Shown here: one piece after another, positions 8,651 to 17,320 of the stretch
Position numbering within the stretch: position 1 is the stretch's first letter
How the letters are laid out: every line of letters begins with the position of its first letter
Made by a program: the position numbers and the translations under genes
Source: Kurthia zopfii
GTDB lineage: Bacteria; Bacillota; Bacilli; Bacillales_A; Planococcaceae
NCBI RefSeq assembly: GCF_003143955.1
Contig: NZ_QFVS01000023.1
Span: 1 to 44,424, forward strand
Direction: 5' to 3'
Length of the DNA: 44,424 nucleotides
The notes under the pieces: generated by a model
What the model was told of the DNA's origin: nothing
Databases searched by the model: none
What the model saw: only the letters and a program-made list of their open reading frames with translations

Positions 8651-9726
8651 TGAAATCACTCATCCGAATTACAGTTGCTTTACTCGCTGTATGTGCTTTA
8701 CTTTTCTATACTGCACATGCATTGAACAAGTCATCGGGCGGTTCAAATAAAAAAGTGCTTACCGTTTATAACTGGGGTGAATACATCGACCCTTCTCTAC
8801 TGAAAAAATTTGAGAAAGAAACCGGTATTCATGTTGTATACGAAACATTTGACTCGAATGAAGCGATGATGACGAAGATTGAACAAGGCGGTACGAATTA
8901 TGACATCGCTGTTCCTTCAGAATATACAATCGAGCAAATGAAAGAAAAACATCTATTATTAAAAATTGATCATAAAAAAATCCCGAATTTAGAAAACATC
9001 GATGATGACTTTTTAGATTTACCATTCGACTTGAAAAATGAATATTCGATTCCGTATTTCTGGGGTACTGTAGGTATTGTTTACAACCCGAAATTACTTG
9101 GAAAAGGATATGATTTCGACAAATGGGATGATTTATGGGATCCTTCTCTAAAAGGCAAAGTTGTCTTAGTCGACAGCGCTCGTGAAGTAATGGGTGTTGG
9201 TCTAAATAGTATGGGCAAATCATTGAACTCGATTAAAACGAACGAATTAAAAGCAGCTACTGATAAACTGATCAAAATGGCTCCAAACGTCAAAGCCATT
9301 ATCGGTGATGAAGTAACACAATTAATGATCAATGAAGATGCGATGGTTGCCTTAACTTGGTCTGGTCAAGCAGCAGATATGATGTCTGAAAATGAATCAT
9401 TAACTTACTCTGTACCGAGCGAAGGTTCTAACTTATGGTTCGATAATATGGTCATTCCGAAAACATCTAAAAATGTGGATGTAGCACATGAGTTTATTAA
9501 CTTCATGTTAGATCCAAAAAATGCAGCTCAAAACGCGGATTATGTTGGCTACTCTACTCCGAATAAAGCCGCATTAAAACTTTTAGATCCAGAAATGGTC
9601 AATGATGAACGTTACTATCCATCGAAAGAAACACGTGAAAATCTTCATGTGTATAAAAACCTTGGTTTAGAAAAAATCGGCGAATACAATGAATTCTTCT
9701 TAAAATTCAAAATGTCGATCCGCTAA
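8650..9726 (+). CDS. potD: polyamine-binding protein PotD
   Basis: 358-aa extracellular solute-binding protein of the spermidine/putrescine transporter. An N-terminal hydrophobic helix (residues 5-24) exports it; mature folds begin at LTVYNWGEYIDP, the family hallmark, with later conserved WGTVGIVYNP and VALTWSGQAADM segments. Unusually, there is no clean lipobox: the only cysteine, in LLAVC, has Val rather than Gly/Ala/Ser at -1 and is embedded in the hydrophobic stretch. It may be anchored by an uncleaved helix instead of a lipid. Last gene of the operon, followed by a strong terminator. Confidence 0.93.
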   Translation: MKSLIRITVALLAVCALLFYTAHALNKSSGGSNKKVLTVYNWGEYIDPSLLKKFEKETGIHVVYETFDSNEAMMTKIEQGGTNYDIAVPSEYTIEQMKEKHLLLKIDHKKIPNLENIDDDFLDLPFDLKNEYSIPYFWGTVGIVYNPKLLGKGYDFDKWDDLWDPSLKGKVVLVDSAREVMGVGLNSMGKSLNSIKTNELKAATDKLIKMAPNVKAIIGDEVTQLMINEDAMVALTWSGQAADMMSENESLTYSVPSEGSNLWFDNMVIPKTSKNVDVAHEFINFMLDPKNAAQNADYVGYSTPNKAALKLLDPEMVNDERYYPSKETRENLHVYKNLGLEKIGEYNEFFLKFKMSIR

Positions 9727-9732
9727 ACGCCT

Positions 9733-9773
9733 AAAACAGTTTCAAGCATTTTATCGCTTGAAACTGTTTTTTC
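9733..9773 (+). terminator. terminator of the pot operon
   Basis: Perfect 15-bp arms AAAACAGTTTCAAGC / GCTTGAAACTGTTTT with an 8-base loop, followed by further T residues, 7 bases after the potD stop. Confidence 0.92.
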
Positions 9774-9793
9774 TATTCCAAGAAACATAAATC

Positions 9794-9822
9794 TTGATAA
9801 TGTAGTTGAGAATCTCTATTAT
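9794..9822 (+). promoter_or_regulatory. sigma-A type promoter of the MFS exporter gene
   Basis: TTGATA (9794-9799), 17-bp spacer, TATTAT (9817-9822). A short direct repeat TTAGATAGA sits between the -10 and the ribosome site and could bind a regulator. Confidence 0.7.
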
Positions 9823-9859
9823 TTAGATAGACGAAACAGTTAGATAGAGGAGACTTTCA

Positions 9860-11053
9860 ATGGAAAAGAAATTTAAATTCGCATTATTGATCTTAATGTT
9901 CAATATGTTTATATCGATGAGCGGAATCGGCTTAATAATTCCCATCATGCCTCAATATTTAAAAACCTTTGGTGGTGAAGGAGCAGTTTTAGGCTTCTTA
10001 ATTGCCAGTATCGCCCTTGCTCAATTTATTTTCTCACCTTTGGCAGGTACGATGTCCGATCGACTTGGACGAAAAAACCTCATTATTTTTGGCTTAGTAA
10101 TGAATGGTGTCTTTATGATTTTATTCGGTATGGCCACTCATCTATTTGAACTATACATATTCCGCTTCCTTACAGGCGTCGGCTCTGCGTTCATTATTAC
10201 TCCTGTGATGGCTTACGTAGCTGATATTACGACTGGCAAGCAACGCGGGAAAGCTATGGGGCAAATTGGTGCATCCATCTCACTAGGCTTTATGATTGGT
10301 CCAGGGATCGGTGGTTTATTATCCAATGTCAATCTTCACTTCCCATTCTATGCAGCTGGAGGCGCAGCAATTTTCGCAGCAATTCTTACTTTATTCTTCC
10401 TCCCTGCAACAAAACCGGTACTAAAAGATAAAGCAAAAGGTATAGGCAGTGGGAATGTCATTAAAGATATGCGCACTTCCTTTAAAACACCCTACTTTGT
10501 TCTATTATTAGTTGTCTTCATTTTCACTTTCGGCATCGCCAATTTCCAAGCATCGCTGTCGATGTTCCTAACATACAAATTCCAATTTACACCGAATAAT
10601 ATTGCGATCATTTTAACGGTCGGTGGATTCGTAGGAGTTATTATTCAATCATTATTCTTAGATAAGATTTTCAAGCGATTTGGCGAAATGCGCGTCATTC
10701 TTTTCAGCTTAATAATCGCAGGAATCTTCAGTATTTGTATGATTTACATTTCTGGATTCTTCTTAATTTTAGTTGTCGCTACTATTTTCCAAACAGCTAC
10801 AACTGTCATACGCCCTGCAGTTAATACACTTATTTCTTACACAGCTGGCAAAGAACAAGGATTTGCTTCTGGTATGAATAACGCCTATATGTCTTTAGGG
10901 AATATGATCGGTCCAGCAATCGCAGGAACATTATTCGATTGGAATATGTCCGCTCCATTTTACGTAGGGGCAACTGTATTAATCTTCAGTTTCTTCCTCA
11001 CTTATTTATGGCAAAAACGAACTACAACATCTTTTAAAAGTATAGACGACTAA
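9860..11053 (+). CDS. MFS multidrug exporter (NorA/Bmr-like, DHA1)
   Basis: 397 aa with 12 predicted membrane helices. Features of 12-TM drug:H+ antiporters are present: motif A DRLGRKNLI after TM2 (residues 66-75), a motif-C-like glycine-rich stretch SLGFMIGPGIGG in TM5, and an RFLTGVGSAF helix. Overall it resembles NorA/Bmr/Blt efflux pumps, which expel hydrophobic cations and fluoroquinolones; the substrate here cannot be read from sequence. GAGGAG lies before the ATG. Single-gene transcript with its own promoter and terminator. Confidence 0.88.
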   Translation: MEKKFKFALLILMFNMFISMSGIGLIIPIMPQYLKTFGGEGAVLGFLIASIALAQFIFSPLAGTMSDRLGRKNLIIFGLVMNGVFMILFGMATHLFELYIFRFLTGVGSAFIITPVMAYVADITTGKQRGKAMGQIGASISLGFMIGPGIGGLLSNVNLHFPFYAAGGAAIFAAILTLFFLPATKPVLKDKAKGIGSGNVIKDMRTSFKTPYFVLLLVVFIFTFGIANFQASLSMFLTYKFQFTPNNIAIILTVGGFVGVIIQSLFLDKIFKRFGEMRVILFSLIIAGIFSICMIYISGFFLILVVATIFQTATTVIRPAVNTLISYTAGKEQGFASGMNNAYMSLGNMIGPAIAGTLFDWNMSAPFYVGATVLIFSFFLTYLWQKRTTTSFKSIDD

Positions 11054-11060
11054 CTAATTA

Positions 11061-11104
11061 AGCGAACCCTATTTCAATGATGAAATAAGGCTCGCTTTTT
11101 TTTG
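11061..11104 (+). terminator. terminator of the MFS exporter gene
   Basis: 16-bp arms (11061-11076 / 11081-11096) with two wobble-type mismatches and a 4-base loop, then a run of eight T residues. Confidence 0.88.
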
Positions 11105-11108
11105 CATT

Positions 11109-11956
11109 TTGAATTGTCAAATTAAACGCAACGCCTTGCCAAAGAAGAGTTCATAAGGTGTTTTCCAACCTAAGCACTTACGTGGACGTTTATTTAGTTT
11201 CTCCATACAGGTTTCAATATAATCTTTTGTGCATGAGTTCATATCTTCTGTCTTCGGAAAGTATTCTCGAAGCAGGCCATTTGTATTTTCATCTGTTCCT
11301 CGTTGCCATGGGGCGTGTGGATCAGCGAAGTAAAATGGGATTTTATCTAACTGCTCTGTCACTTCTCGATGCTTTGAAAATTCTTTCCCACGGTCTGGTG
11401 TAATGGATTTTCGTTTATTTTTTGGCAAGGCAGACAATAATTGAATGATTGAATCACGAACATGCATAGATTTCTTTTTCTCGATTTTCTCCACTATTAA
11501 ATAACGTGTTTTTCGGTCAGTAAGCGTTGCCAAACAAGTCTTCCCTGTTTTACCAGCTACCGTATCAGCTTCCCAGTGACCAATTGTTGAACGATTATTC
11601 GCTGCGATTGCTCTTTCATGAATCGTATGCGTTACTGAAATTTTCCCACGCTTTTCGAGATGATTTTTGGTATGACGTGTTTTTCCTTTGTGTCGTAGTT
11701 TTCGAATAGCCCCACGGTGTCCACGACTTAAGTTTGCTTCATTAAAATCGCCTCGGTAAATTGCACGATAAATCGTATTAAAACTAATTCTATAAGCTGA
11801 TTTCTCGAACTTAATTCGAGATGCAATCTGTTCAGGTGACCACTGCTTGTTTAAAAATAGTTTTTTAACAAGCGCTTTTAATTCAGGGTTCTTTAACAGA
11901 AGCTTTCTTCCACAATTGGATTTTCTTTTTGTGTTGCACTTAAAGTGTATATTCAA
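11109..11956 (-). mobile_element. internally deleted IS30-family insertion sequence
   Basis: Ends are imperfect 24-bp inverted repeats: 11109-11132 (TTGAAT...GCAAC) and the complement of 11933-11956 (TTGAAT...GCAAC), 16 of 24 matching. Inside is the C-terminal three quarters of an IS30 transposase whose stop lies within the left repeat, as is typical. The element is about 850 bp, against roughly 1.0-1.1 kb expected; the missing DNA is between the right repeat and the retained coding part. It sits between two terminators and breaks no gene. I see no convincing target duplication. Confidence 0.75.
11117..11932 (-). pseudogene. IS30-family transposase lacking its N-terminal HTH
   Basis: The retained part has the IS30 DDE catalytic core: Asp in GHWEADTV, Asp in ITPDRGKEF and Glu in NTNGLLREYF, plus WSPEQIASR and the ending CLGWKTPYELFF. 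The usual 60-70 residue N-terminal HTH that binds the element ends is absent. The frame stays open upstream through the right inverted repeat and the neighbouring operon's terminator (to 12028), but those extra residues (MMRKLLFLVN...) are translated terminator and not transposase. Product is probably inactive. Confidence 0.8.
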
Positions 11957-12003
11957 GATTAAAAGAATGCTTGCGGTACTTGTCAGTGGAATGCATTCGT
12001 TAA

Positions 12004-12040
12004 CTAAAAAAAGGAGCTTCCTCATCAATGAGAAGCTCCT
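12004..12040 (-). terminator. terminator of the ABC-2 exporter operon
   Basis: Arms AGGAGCTTC/GAAGCTCCT (12012-12020, 12032-12040), extended by CTCAT pairing, with seven T residues after it on the minus strand, 10 bases past the permease stop. Confidence 0.88.
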
Positions 12041-12050
12041 CTAAAACTAT

Positions 12051-12887
12051 TTATTTCATATTCACGCGAATATTTTTCGTTGCAATCCATAAACATAGTA
12101 CGGTAATGATTACGTAAAATGAAATATGTGTCACCCATAATGGTAAATCCATTGAAGTTACAGTTAATGCTGATTCACTTACTTCAGGATAAATGACTGA
12201 AGCCATATGAATAAGTGGATTGATTGCCATAAAGAAATATGAGAATGGTTTTTGTCCACCTAACTCACTTCCATCAAATCCCGTTTGGACACTTAATGTG
12301 ACAAAGACGAAAAATGCTGTCATGACCGTTAAAAAGAGCATGATGCCATACGTCGTAATCATCGCTACAATCGTTTTACGAATCAACGTAGACATTAGAA
12401 TACCGATACTCGCTAAAGCGATCAGAATGACGATCATATATGCATACGTTAATACAAAATCGCTCGGAGAAATTCCACCGAATAAAAAGACAACACTGGA
12501 AATTGGCATACCTGCTAAAAGCAATAATAGTAAATAACTAATTGAAGAAGTTAGTTTACCAAAAATGATTTGCCATGACGTTTGAGATGTCGTTAATAAT
12601 ATATTCAATGTTTGCTTCTCACGTTCTGTGCTGATTGCACCGGCAGTCAATCCAGGTGTCATAAATAGGACGAGACTCAGCTGCACGAACGTCAACATCG
12701 TAAATAAGACGACATTCATTTCAGGGCCAATGAATCCCTTCCCTTTAAAATCCGTTACGACTAGGAAGAAACCAACTGTGAATACAAGCAAAGTCAGCAA
12801 ATAGAAAATGATTGCTGAGAAACTTTTAAAGGAGCGGAAACGGAGCTTTAATTCCTTTTTAAGTACAGGATTTTGAAGTCGCACCAT
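12051..12887 (-). CDS. ABC-2 type exporter permease
   Basis: 278-aa integral membrane protein with about six helices. It begins with a cytoplasmic amphipathic stretch (NPVLKKELKLRFRSFKSF) usual for ABC-2 permeases such as NatB/GldF-like proteins, followed by the family segment LTAGAISTEREKQTLNILLTT. ATG directly follows the stop of the ATPase gene. It pairs with the ATPase at 12888-13811 to form an exporter; substrate unknown. Confidence 0.85.
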   Translation of the reverse strand: MVRLQNPVLKKELKLRFRSFKSFSAIIFYLLTLLVFTVGFFLVVTDFKGKGFIGPEMNVVLFTMLTFVQLSLVLFMTPGLTAGAISTEREKQTLNILLTTSQTSWQIIFGKLTSSISYLLLLLLAGMPISSVVFLFGGISPSDFVLTYAYMIVILIALASIGILMSTLIRKTIVAMITTYGIMLFLTVMTAFFVFVTLSVQTGFDGSELGGQKPFSYFFMAINPLIHMASVIYPEVSESALTVTSMDLPLWVTHISFYVIITVLCLWIATKNIRVNMK

Positions 12888-13811
12888 TTAATCCTCTCCT
12901 TTCGTAATTGCCATGAATACATCTTCTAAATCTTTCTTCTGTTCCGCAAAGCCAACGATCGGCAAATCTTGCTGCAAAGCTTCTTTTAACAATGCATGCA
13001 TCGCCTGTTCATCGCCATCAAATTGAATTGTCATAACTTGACCTTCTATTTCTGCCTTCAATTGTTTACTTTCTAAAAATGCCATTGTCGTTTGAGTATC
13101 CGCATTTTCAAGTAATGTCATATGAAGTGTTTTCTCTTGCGATAATTGTTTTTGAATCGCTTTAATATCACCATGTGCGATTAACTTCCCTTGATCAATG
13201 ACACCAATCTCATCACACATTTCCGCAAGTTCAGGTAAAATATGCGAGGAAATTAATATCGTCTTTCCTACTTCTTTCAAAGCATGAAGTACATCGCGCA
13301 TTTCAACTCTTGCACGAGGATCTAATCCAGAGGCTGGTTCATCTAGAATCAATACTTCAGGATCATGCATTAATGTTCGAGCTAAACATAATCGCTGCTT
13401 CATACCTCTTGATAAATCATCGACATATTCTCTTTTCTTATCCGTTAAATTCACAAGTTCCAACACTTTCGGAATTTGTTTTTGAATATCCGCATCGCTC
13501 ATACCGTAACTTGAAGCGAAGAATTCTAAATACTCATCTGCTTTTAACTGATCATATACACCGAAGAAATCGGGCATGTAACCAATCTTTCTTCGTACTT
13601 CAGCAGAATTTTTTCGAATGCTTTTTCCATCGATCAATGCGTCACCTTCGTCAGGTGCTAATAACGTTGCCAAAATACTGAATGTCGTAGATTTACCTGC
13701 GCCATTCGCCCCGACAAATCCGAATACTACACCGGAATTCACCGTTAAATCTAAATGATCTAAAGCGACAAAACTACCGTATTTCTTCGTTAATCCTTTA
13801 ATCTCTATCAT
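12888..13811 (-). CDS. ABC exporter ATP-binding subunit
   Basis: 307 aa: Walker A GANGAGKST (residues 36-44), Q-loop MPDF, signature LSRGMKQRL, Walker B VLILDEPASGLDPRAR, switch region ISSHILPE. The last 80 residues form the C-terminal extension of the CcmA/NatA exporter class, possibly an accessory regulatory domain. Middle gene of a three-gene operon, one base after the secreted/membrane protein gene and immediately before the permease gene. Confidence 0.9.
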   Translation of the reverse strand: MIEIKGLTKKYGSFVALDHLDLTVNSGVVFGFVGANGAGKSTTFSILATLLAPDEGDALIDGKSIRKNSAEVRRKIGYMPDFFGVYDQLKADEYLEFFASSYGMSDADIQKQIPKVLELVNLTDKKREYVDDLSRGMKQRLCLARTLMHDPEVLILDEPASGLDPRARVEMRDVLHALKEVGKTILISSHILPELAEMCDEIGVIDQGKLIAHGDIKAIQKQLSQEKTLHMTLLENADTQTTMAFLESKQLKAEIEGQVMTIQFDGDEQAMHALLKEALQQDLPIVGFAEQKKDLEDVFMAITKGED

Positions 13812-13812
13812 A

Positions 13813-16125
13813 TTATTTACTCGCCCCTTTCAGTTGGAGCATCGGTTTTCTCATGGTTGGATCATCCACAGAATTTCTTTCCAAGTGGAATAATAAAGAA
13901 CCATTTTGTGAAATATAATTTTCAATATTTTTCGTAATCACCGTTTGTTTTTTCTCTAATTTTTCATACTTACTATCTTTGAAATTATAAACTTTCATTT
14001 TAGTTGTGCTTGTAGGTGTATATCTAAATTGAAGCGAAGCCCATTTTACATCGTCTACAGGGAATTTAGTCGGTAATGCGTAACTAATTTCATATCTACC
14101 TTCATCAACCATCCAGCCATATGATTCATCCATAATGTCTGCATAGCCTGAACCCGTTAAGTCCGTAATTCCTGGTTGTAAACTTTGATCTTGTACAGTA
14201 AATGGCCCATCAATTTTCAACTCTTGGTCAAAATCTTGAATAATTAAGTTTTGATTACTTTGCGCCACCTTAAGCCCATCGTATCTAAGTGGGATGATTT
14301 CTTCGTCACTCCAGCCCGCAACAATTGGTTGATCGCCTGAGATTAAATTATTCAATGCCGCCTGTTTAATCGTTTCTTTTTGATACTTACTTAATTCTTC
14401 TTTTTCACTTGGTTTGAATAGATCATCTGATGGTTTGGCTAAAGCTTTTGCTAAAAACTGCTCTTTCACTTTTTGATTCACTTTGACAGTTTCGCCTTTT
14501 TTAATGTTTCCAACTTTATACTTTTTATAACCAGACCAAATCTCTACATCATGTAAATCCTGTGCCAAGTTATTTTTGATTGTGCCTTTTAATACGCCCT
14601 TTTGGATACCAATTTGAATATCCATTTTTCCAAATGAAGCATCAGAATATTTACCTGCAATCGAAGTAACACCCCAATATCTCGTATCTAAAATATTTAA
14701 AGTATTATTTTCTTTACCTTCTTCTAATACAGCTGTTTTGCCAACTTCAGTTACTTTACTAAAGTTTTTCATTTGCGTCATATAAACTGATTTTGGTGCT
14801 TCGATTTTTAAATCATCCGATGTATTCGTTAAGACAGATTGCGTAAAGTAAGCATCCGCTTGATGATCCGTAATTTGAACAATTGAAGAAAGTTGCGCCT
14901 TCGATTGCGTCAAACGACCTTTCGAACTAATCGCAAAAATCGTAATTGCAGTCAATGCTGCACCGATTGGAATAATCCACCACGCATACTCGCGTTTATC
15001 TTTACGTTTTAAAACGAAGTAAAGTAAGGGGCCAATAATTAAAATATAGAGGAAAATAATTGCCGATAACGTAGCGATTGAGAAGTGGAACGCAGGGAAT
15101 GCTTTCGTGCCATCTCCAAGTTGTGAAAATGAATTTCCGTACATCGTTTCATCTTGCATCGCAATTTGATCGAAAACTTTATTCATAATTTCTGTAACAA
15201 CTTCTTGATTATTCTGTACTGACTGGAAGCTACTTTGAACAATTGCCCCTTTACCAATCATCTTTTTGGCAATTAAAGTTGTTTCTTTATCACCAATGAC
15301 CGTTTTCGCCTTTTCTGTTAATGCATTATTATTCAGCGTTAAATCGAATTTCAATTGTTCCGTTCTAAATAATTTATTCGCTTCTTGATTCGATATTTTT
15401 TTAGTTTCTTTTGCAATTTTCAAAGGTTTATATTGTTCGATCTTCTTCGGAACAAAATGATCACCTTCAATATATAGAGTACCACCAGCATATAACCAAC
15501 CAACTAACGCTTGTTGCTGTTCTTCTGACCAAGTTTTAAGCACATCACTTTGAACCATCATTAAAGAGATGGCATCATATGCTTTTGAGTCAGTCGGTGC
15601 TTCAAATCCTTCAAGATTTTTGTAGACCATTTGCTCATCATCCGCTACCGCAGACTTAATGGGATCTACTTTTTTCTTCGGAAAGTCCAAACTAAAAACA
15701 GCTAATTGTCCTTCATCTAATTTCGAGGATGGCACTTCTCCATTTCCTGTATAACTTAGCTTTTTACCCGATTTAGAATCTCCTTCATAAATCGTTAATC
15801 TATTGTCGCCTTCCGCCTCAGCATATTCATCCAATAAAAAATGAACTTTTTTGGATTCACCGGTTTTCAGCGTTAATTTCTGTGTAATGGCATTTCCACC
15901 GACAACATCGAATGCTGCGTTAATTGATACCGTTCCATTAAAGTCGCTACCGTTGTTTGTAATATCAAATGTGACTGGTAGGGCTTTTCCGGCTTTTTGA
16001 ATATCTTCTAACCCTGTTTGGACATTCACATCTAATTGTGGTGCTGCTTTTGCATTGATTCCAAATAATGTTGATACAATACAAAATGTCATGATATAAA
16101 GTGCGAATGTCAGTTTTCTATTCAT
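13813..16125 (-). CDS. large membrane-anchored extracytoplasmic protein of the ABC-2 operon
   Basis: 770 aa, signal peptide at residues 1-28 (cleavage after NAKA). Residues 30-125 look like an Ig-like/CARDB domain (VTFDITNNGSDFNGTVSI). Residues 140-320 resemble a glutamine-amidotransferase-like fold without obvious catalytic residues (QQQALVGWLYAGGTLYIEG). Two membrane helices follow (about 348-371 and 382-400), and the remaining 370 residues would lie outside. The order of genes (this protein, ATPase, permease) recalls Gld-type or surface-polymer exporters in which a large extracytoplasmic subunit works with the ABC pair. Strong AAGGAGG ribosome site. Function unknown; a cell-envelope role is inferred. 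Confidence 0.8.
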   Translation of the reverse strand: MNRKLTFALYIMTFCIVSTLFGINAKAAPQLDVNVQTGLEDIQKAGKALPVTFDITNNGSDFNGTVSINAAFDVVGGNAITQKLTLKTGESKKVHFLLDEYAEAEGDNRLTIYEGDSKSGKKLSYTGNGEVPSSKLDEGQLAVFSLDFPKKKVDPIKSAVADDEQMVYKNLEGFEAPTDSKAYDAISLMMVQSDVLKTWSEEQQQALVGWLYAGGTLYIEGDHFVPKKIEQYKPLKIAKETKKISNQEANKLFRTEQLKFDLTLNNNALTEKAKTVIGDKETTLIAKKMIGKGAIVQSSFQSVQNNQEVVTEIMNKVFDQIAMQDETMYGNSFSQLGDGTKAFPAFHFSIATLSAIIFLYILIIGPLLYFVLKRKDKREYAWWIIPIGAALTAITIFAISSKGRLTQSKAQLSSIVQITDHQADAYFTQSVLTNTSDDLKIEAPKSVYMTQMKNFSKVTEVGKTAVLEEGKENNTLNILDTRYWGVTSIAGKYSDASFGKMDIQIGIQKGVLKGTIKNNLAQDLHDVEIWSGYKKYKVGNIKKGETVKVNQKVKEQFLAKALAKPSDDLFKPSEKEELSKYQKETIKQAALNNLISGDQPIVAGWSDEEIIPLRYDGLKVAQSNQNLIIQDFDQELKIDGPFTVQDQSLQPGITDLTGSGYADIMDESYGWMVDEGRYEISYALPTKFPVDDVKWASLQFRYTPTSTTKMKVYNFKDSKYEKLEKKQTVITKNIENYISQNGSLLFHLERNSVDDPTMRKPMLQLKGASK

Positions 16126-16186
16126 GTAAATTACCTCCTTCTAATCTCAAATGTAACGTATTCATTTCCATTAAGTTCCCAATACT

Positions 16187-16215
16187 ATTATGCTATATTT
16201 TCCCTTCCCATGCAA
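16187..16215 (-). promoter_or_regulatory. likely promoter of the ABC-2 exporter operon
   Basis: On the minus strand TTGCAT (16210-16215), 17-bp spacer, CATAAT (16187-16192), 62 bp before the first ATG. Confidence 0.45.
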
Positions 16216-16264
16216 AAATAACAAAAAATAACTTCTCCAACACCTACTTATTATATTTTTCCCG

Positions 16265-16313
16265 AAAATGAATAAATGAGCCCACCGTACATACAATTGA
16301 TGTACAGGGACTC
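16265..16313 (-). terminator. terminator of ccpC
   Basis: Imperfect hairpin 16278-16313 (GAG..CC..GTACAT / ATGTAC..GG..CTC) with a T-rich but interrupted tail on the minus strand, 25 bases past the ccpC stop. Confidence 0.6.
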
Positions 16314-16338
16314 ATAGATTATTTTTTAGAATTCAAAT

Positions 16339-17235
16339 TCACTTATTTTTCGAATAGTCGTATAAACATTCAGCGTGTTTTTGAACAATTTCTACGAAAG
16401 CTTCAACTTGTCGTAATTCAAAACTTGAATCATAACCGATCAACCAAGTATCTCGAGTCAATTCAAATTTTTCTTCATCATTTGTCAATGTGATGCGATT
16501 GACATCTTCTTCTCCCGTTAATGTAATAGAAGGAAGGATCGCATAGCCAATTCCGTTCATCGCCATCTGTTTACACGTTTCGATTTGATCGACGGTAATT
16601 TGGTGCTTTGGAGGGGATGAGAAATGTCTTTGCCACCATTGCTGAATTTCTTGGTAATAATTCGAGTCACTTTTAAATTGGATAAAAGGGCGTTCCGTTT
16701 CAAAAACTTCTTCAATCGACTTCATTTCCTTATCAACTAAATATAGAGTATCGCGGAATAAATGTTTCTTATGACCTTTCCAATCCGAGTGACCACGTAC
16801 GATTCCAATATGTGCTTCTCCATCATATAAGGCGCGCACGATTTCAGAAGACCAACCAGTTATTAGCGAAATCTTCGCATCTGGATACTCCTTTACGAAA
16901 TCTTTCAGTACTTGCGGTAGCCAAGTATGCCCAACAATTGATGCACAGGCAATTTTGAGCGTGCCATGAACTTTTGAATTCAGAGATTGCAATTGCTCGA
17001 AAACTTCCTCACGTCTGTTTGCCATTTCATTTGAATATTGAATGACTAATTCGCCTGCTGGAGTGGCTGTAAGACCTTTTTGAGAGCGAAGGAATAATTG
17101 TGCTCCCCAGTCTTTTTCGATTGATTGGAGCCTTTGTGAAAGTGCTGGTTGTGAAAGAAATAAACGTTCTGCTGCTTTTCGCATATTTCCTTCTTCAGCA
17201 AGTATTTTTATTATTTGAGCTTCTGATGTCGTCAT
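16339..17235 (-). CDS. ccpC: CcpC, LysR-type regulator of TCA-cycle genes
   Basis: 298-aa LysR-family protein: winged HTH in residues 1-60 (NMRKAAERLFLSQPALSQRLQ), then a two-lobed effector domain. Long stretches (FLRSQKGLTATPAGE, ISLITGWSSEIVRALY, ERPFIQFKSDSNYYQEIQ, VDQIETCKQMA-NGIGYAILPS) match what I know of B. subtilis CcpC, the citrate-responsive regulator of citB and citZ. The frame is open 23 codons upstream, but GGGAGG lies 6 bases before ATG 17233-17235. As in B. subtilis it follows the CBS protein gene cbpB/ykuL, here with a terminator-like hairpin between them. The aceA-aceB operon elsewhere in the window is a plausible additional target. Confidence 0.9.
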   Translation of the reverse strand: MTTSEAQIIKILAEEGNMRKAAERLFLSQPALSQRLQSIEKDWGAQLFLRSQKGLTATPAGELVIQYSNEMANRREEVFEQLQSLNSKVHGTLKIACASIVGHTWLPQVLKDFVKEYPDAKISLITGWSSEIVRALYDGEAHIGIVRGHSDWKGHKKHLFRDTLYLVDKEMKSIEEVFETERPFIQFKSDSNYYQEIQQWWQRHFSSPPKHQITVDQIETCKQMAMNGIGYAILPSITLTGEEDVNRITLTNDEEKFELTRDTWLIGYDSSFELRQVEAFVEIVQKHAECLYDYSKNK

Positions 17236-17266
17236 GACAATTCCTCCCGTTACGAAAATTTCCCAC

Positions 17267-17300
17267 AAAAAAGACAAACAGCAATTCCCTGCTATTTGCC
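17267..17300 (-). terminator. hairpin terminator between cbpB and ccpC
   Basis: Arms GGCAAATAGCA / TGCTGTTTGTC (17273-17300, wobble pairs) followed by TTTTTT on the minus strand, 20 bases after the cbpB stop and within the ccpC leader. It would make ccpC depend on readthrough or on its own promoter. Confidence 0.72.
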
Positions 17301-17320
17301 CCATTTAAATGTACGGAATA

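Noticed and set aside
8759-9223. 154-codon minus-strand ORF opposite potD
   Set aside because: Antisense shadow of a clear gene; no ribosome site and unnatural composition.
11957-12028. N-terminal extension of the IS30 transposase ORF
   Set aside because: It is translation of the right-hand flank and the ABC operon terminator, outside the element's inverted repeat.
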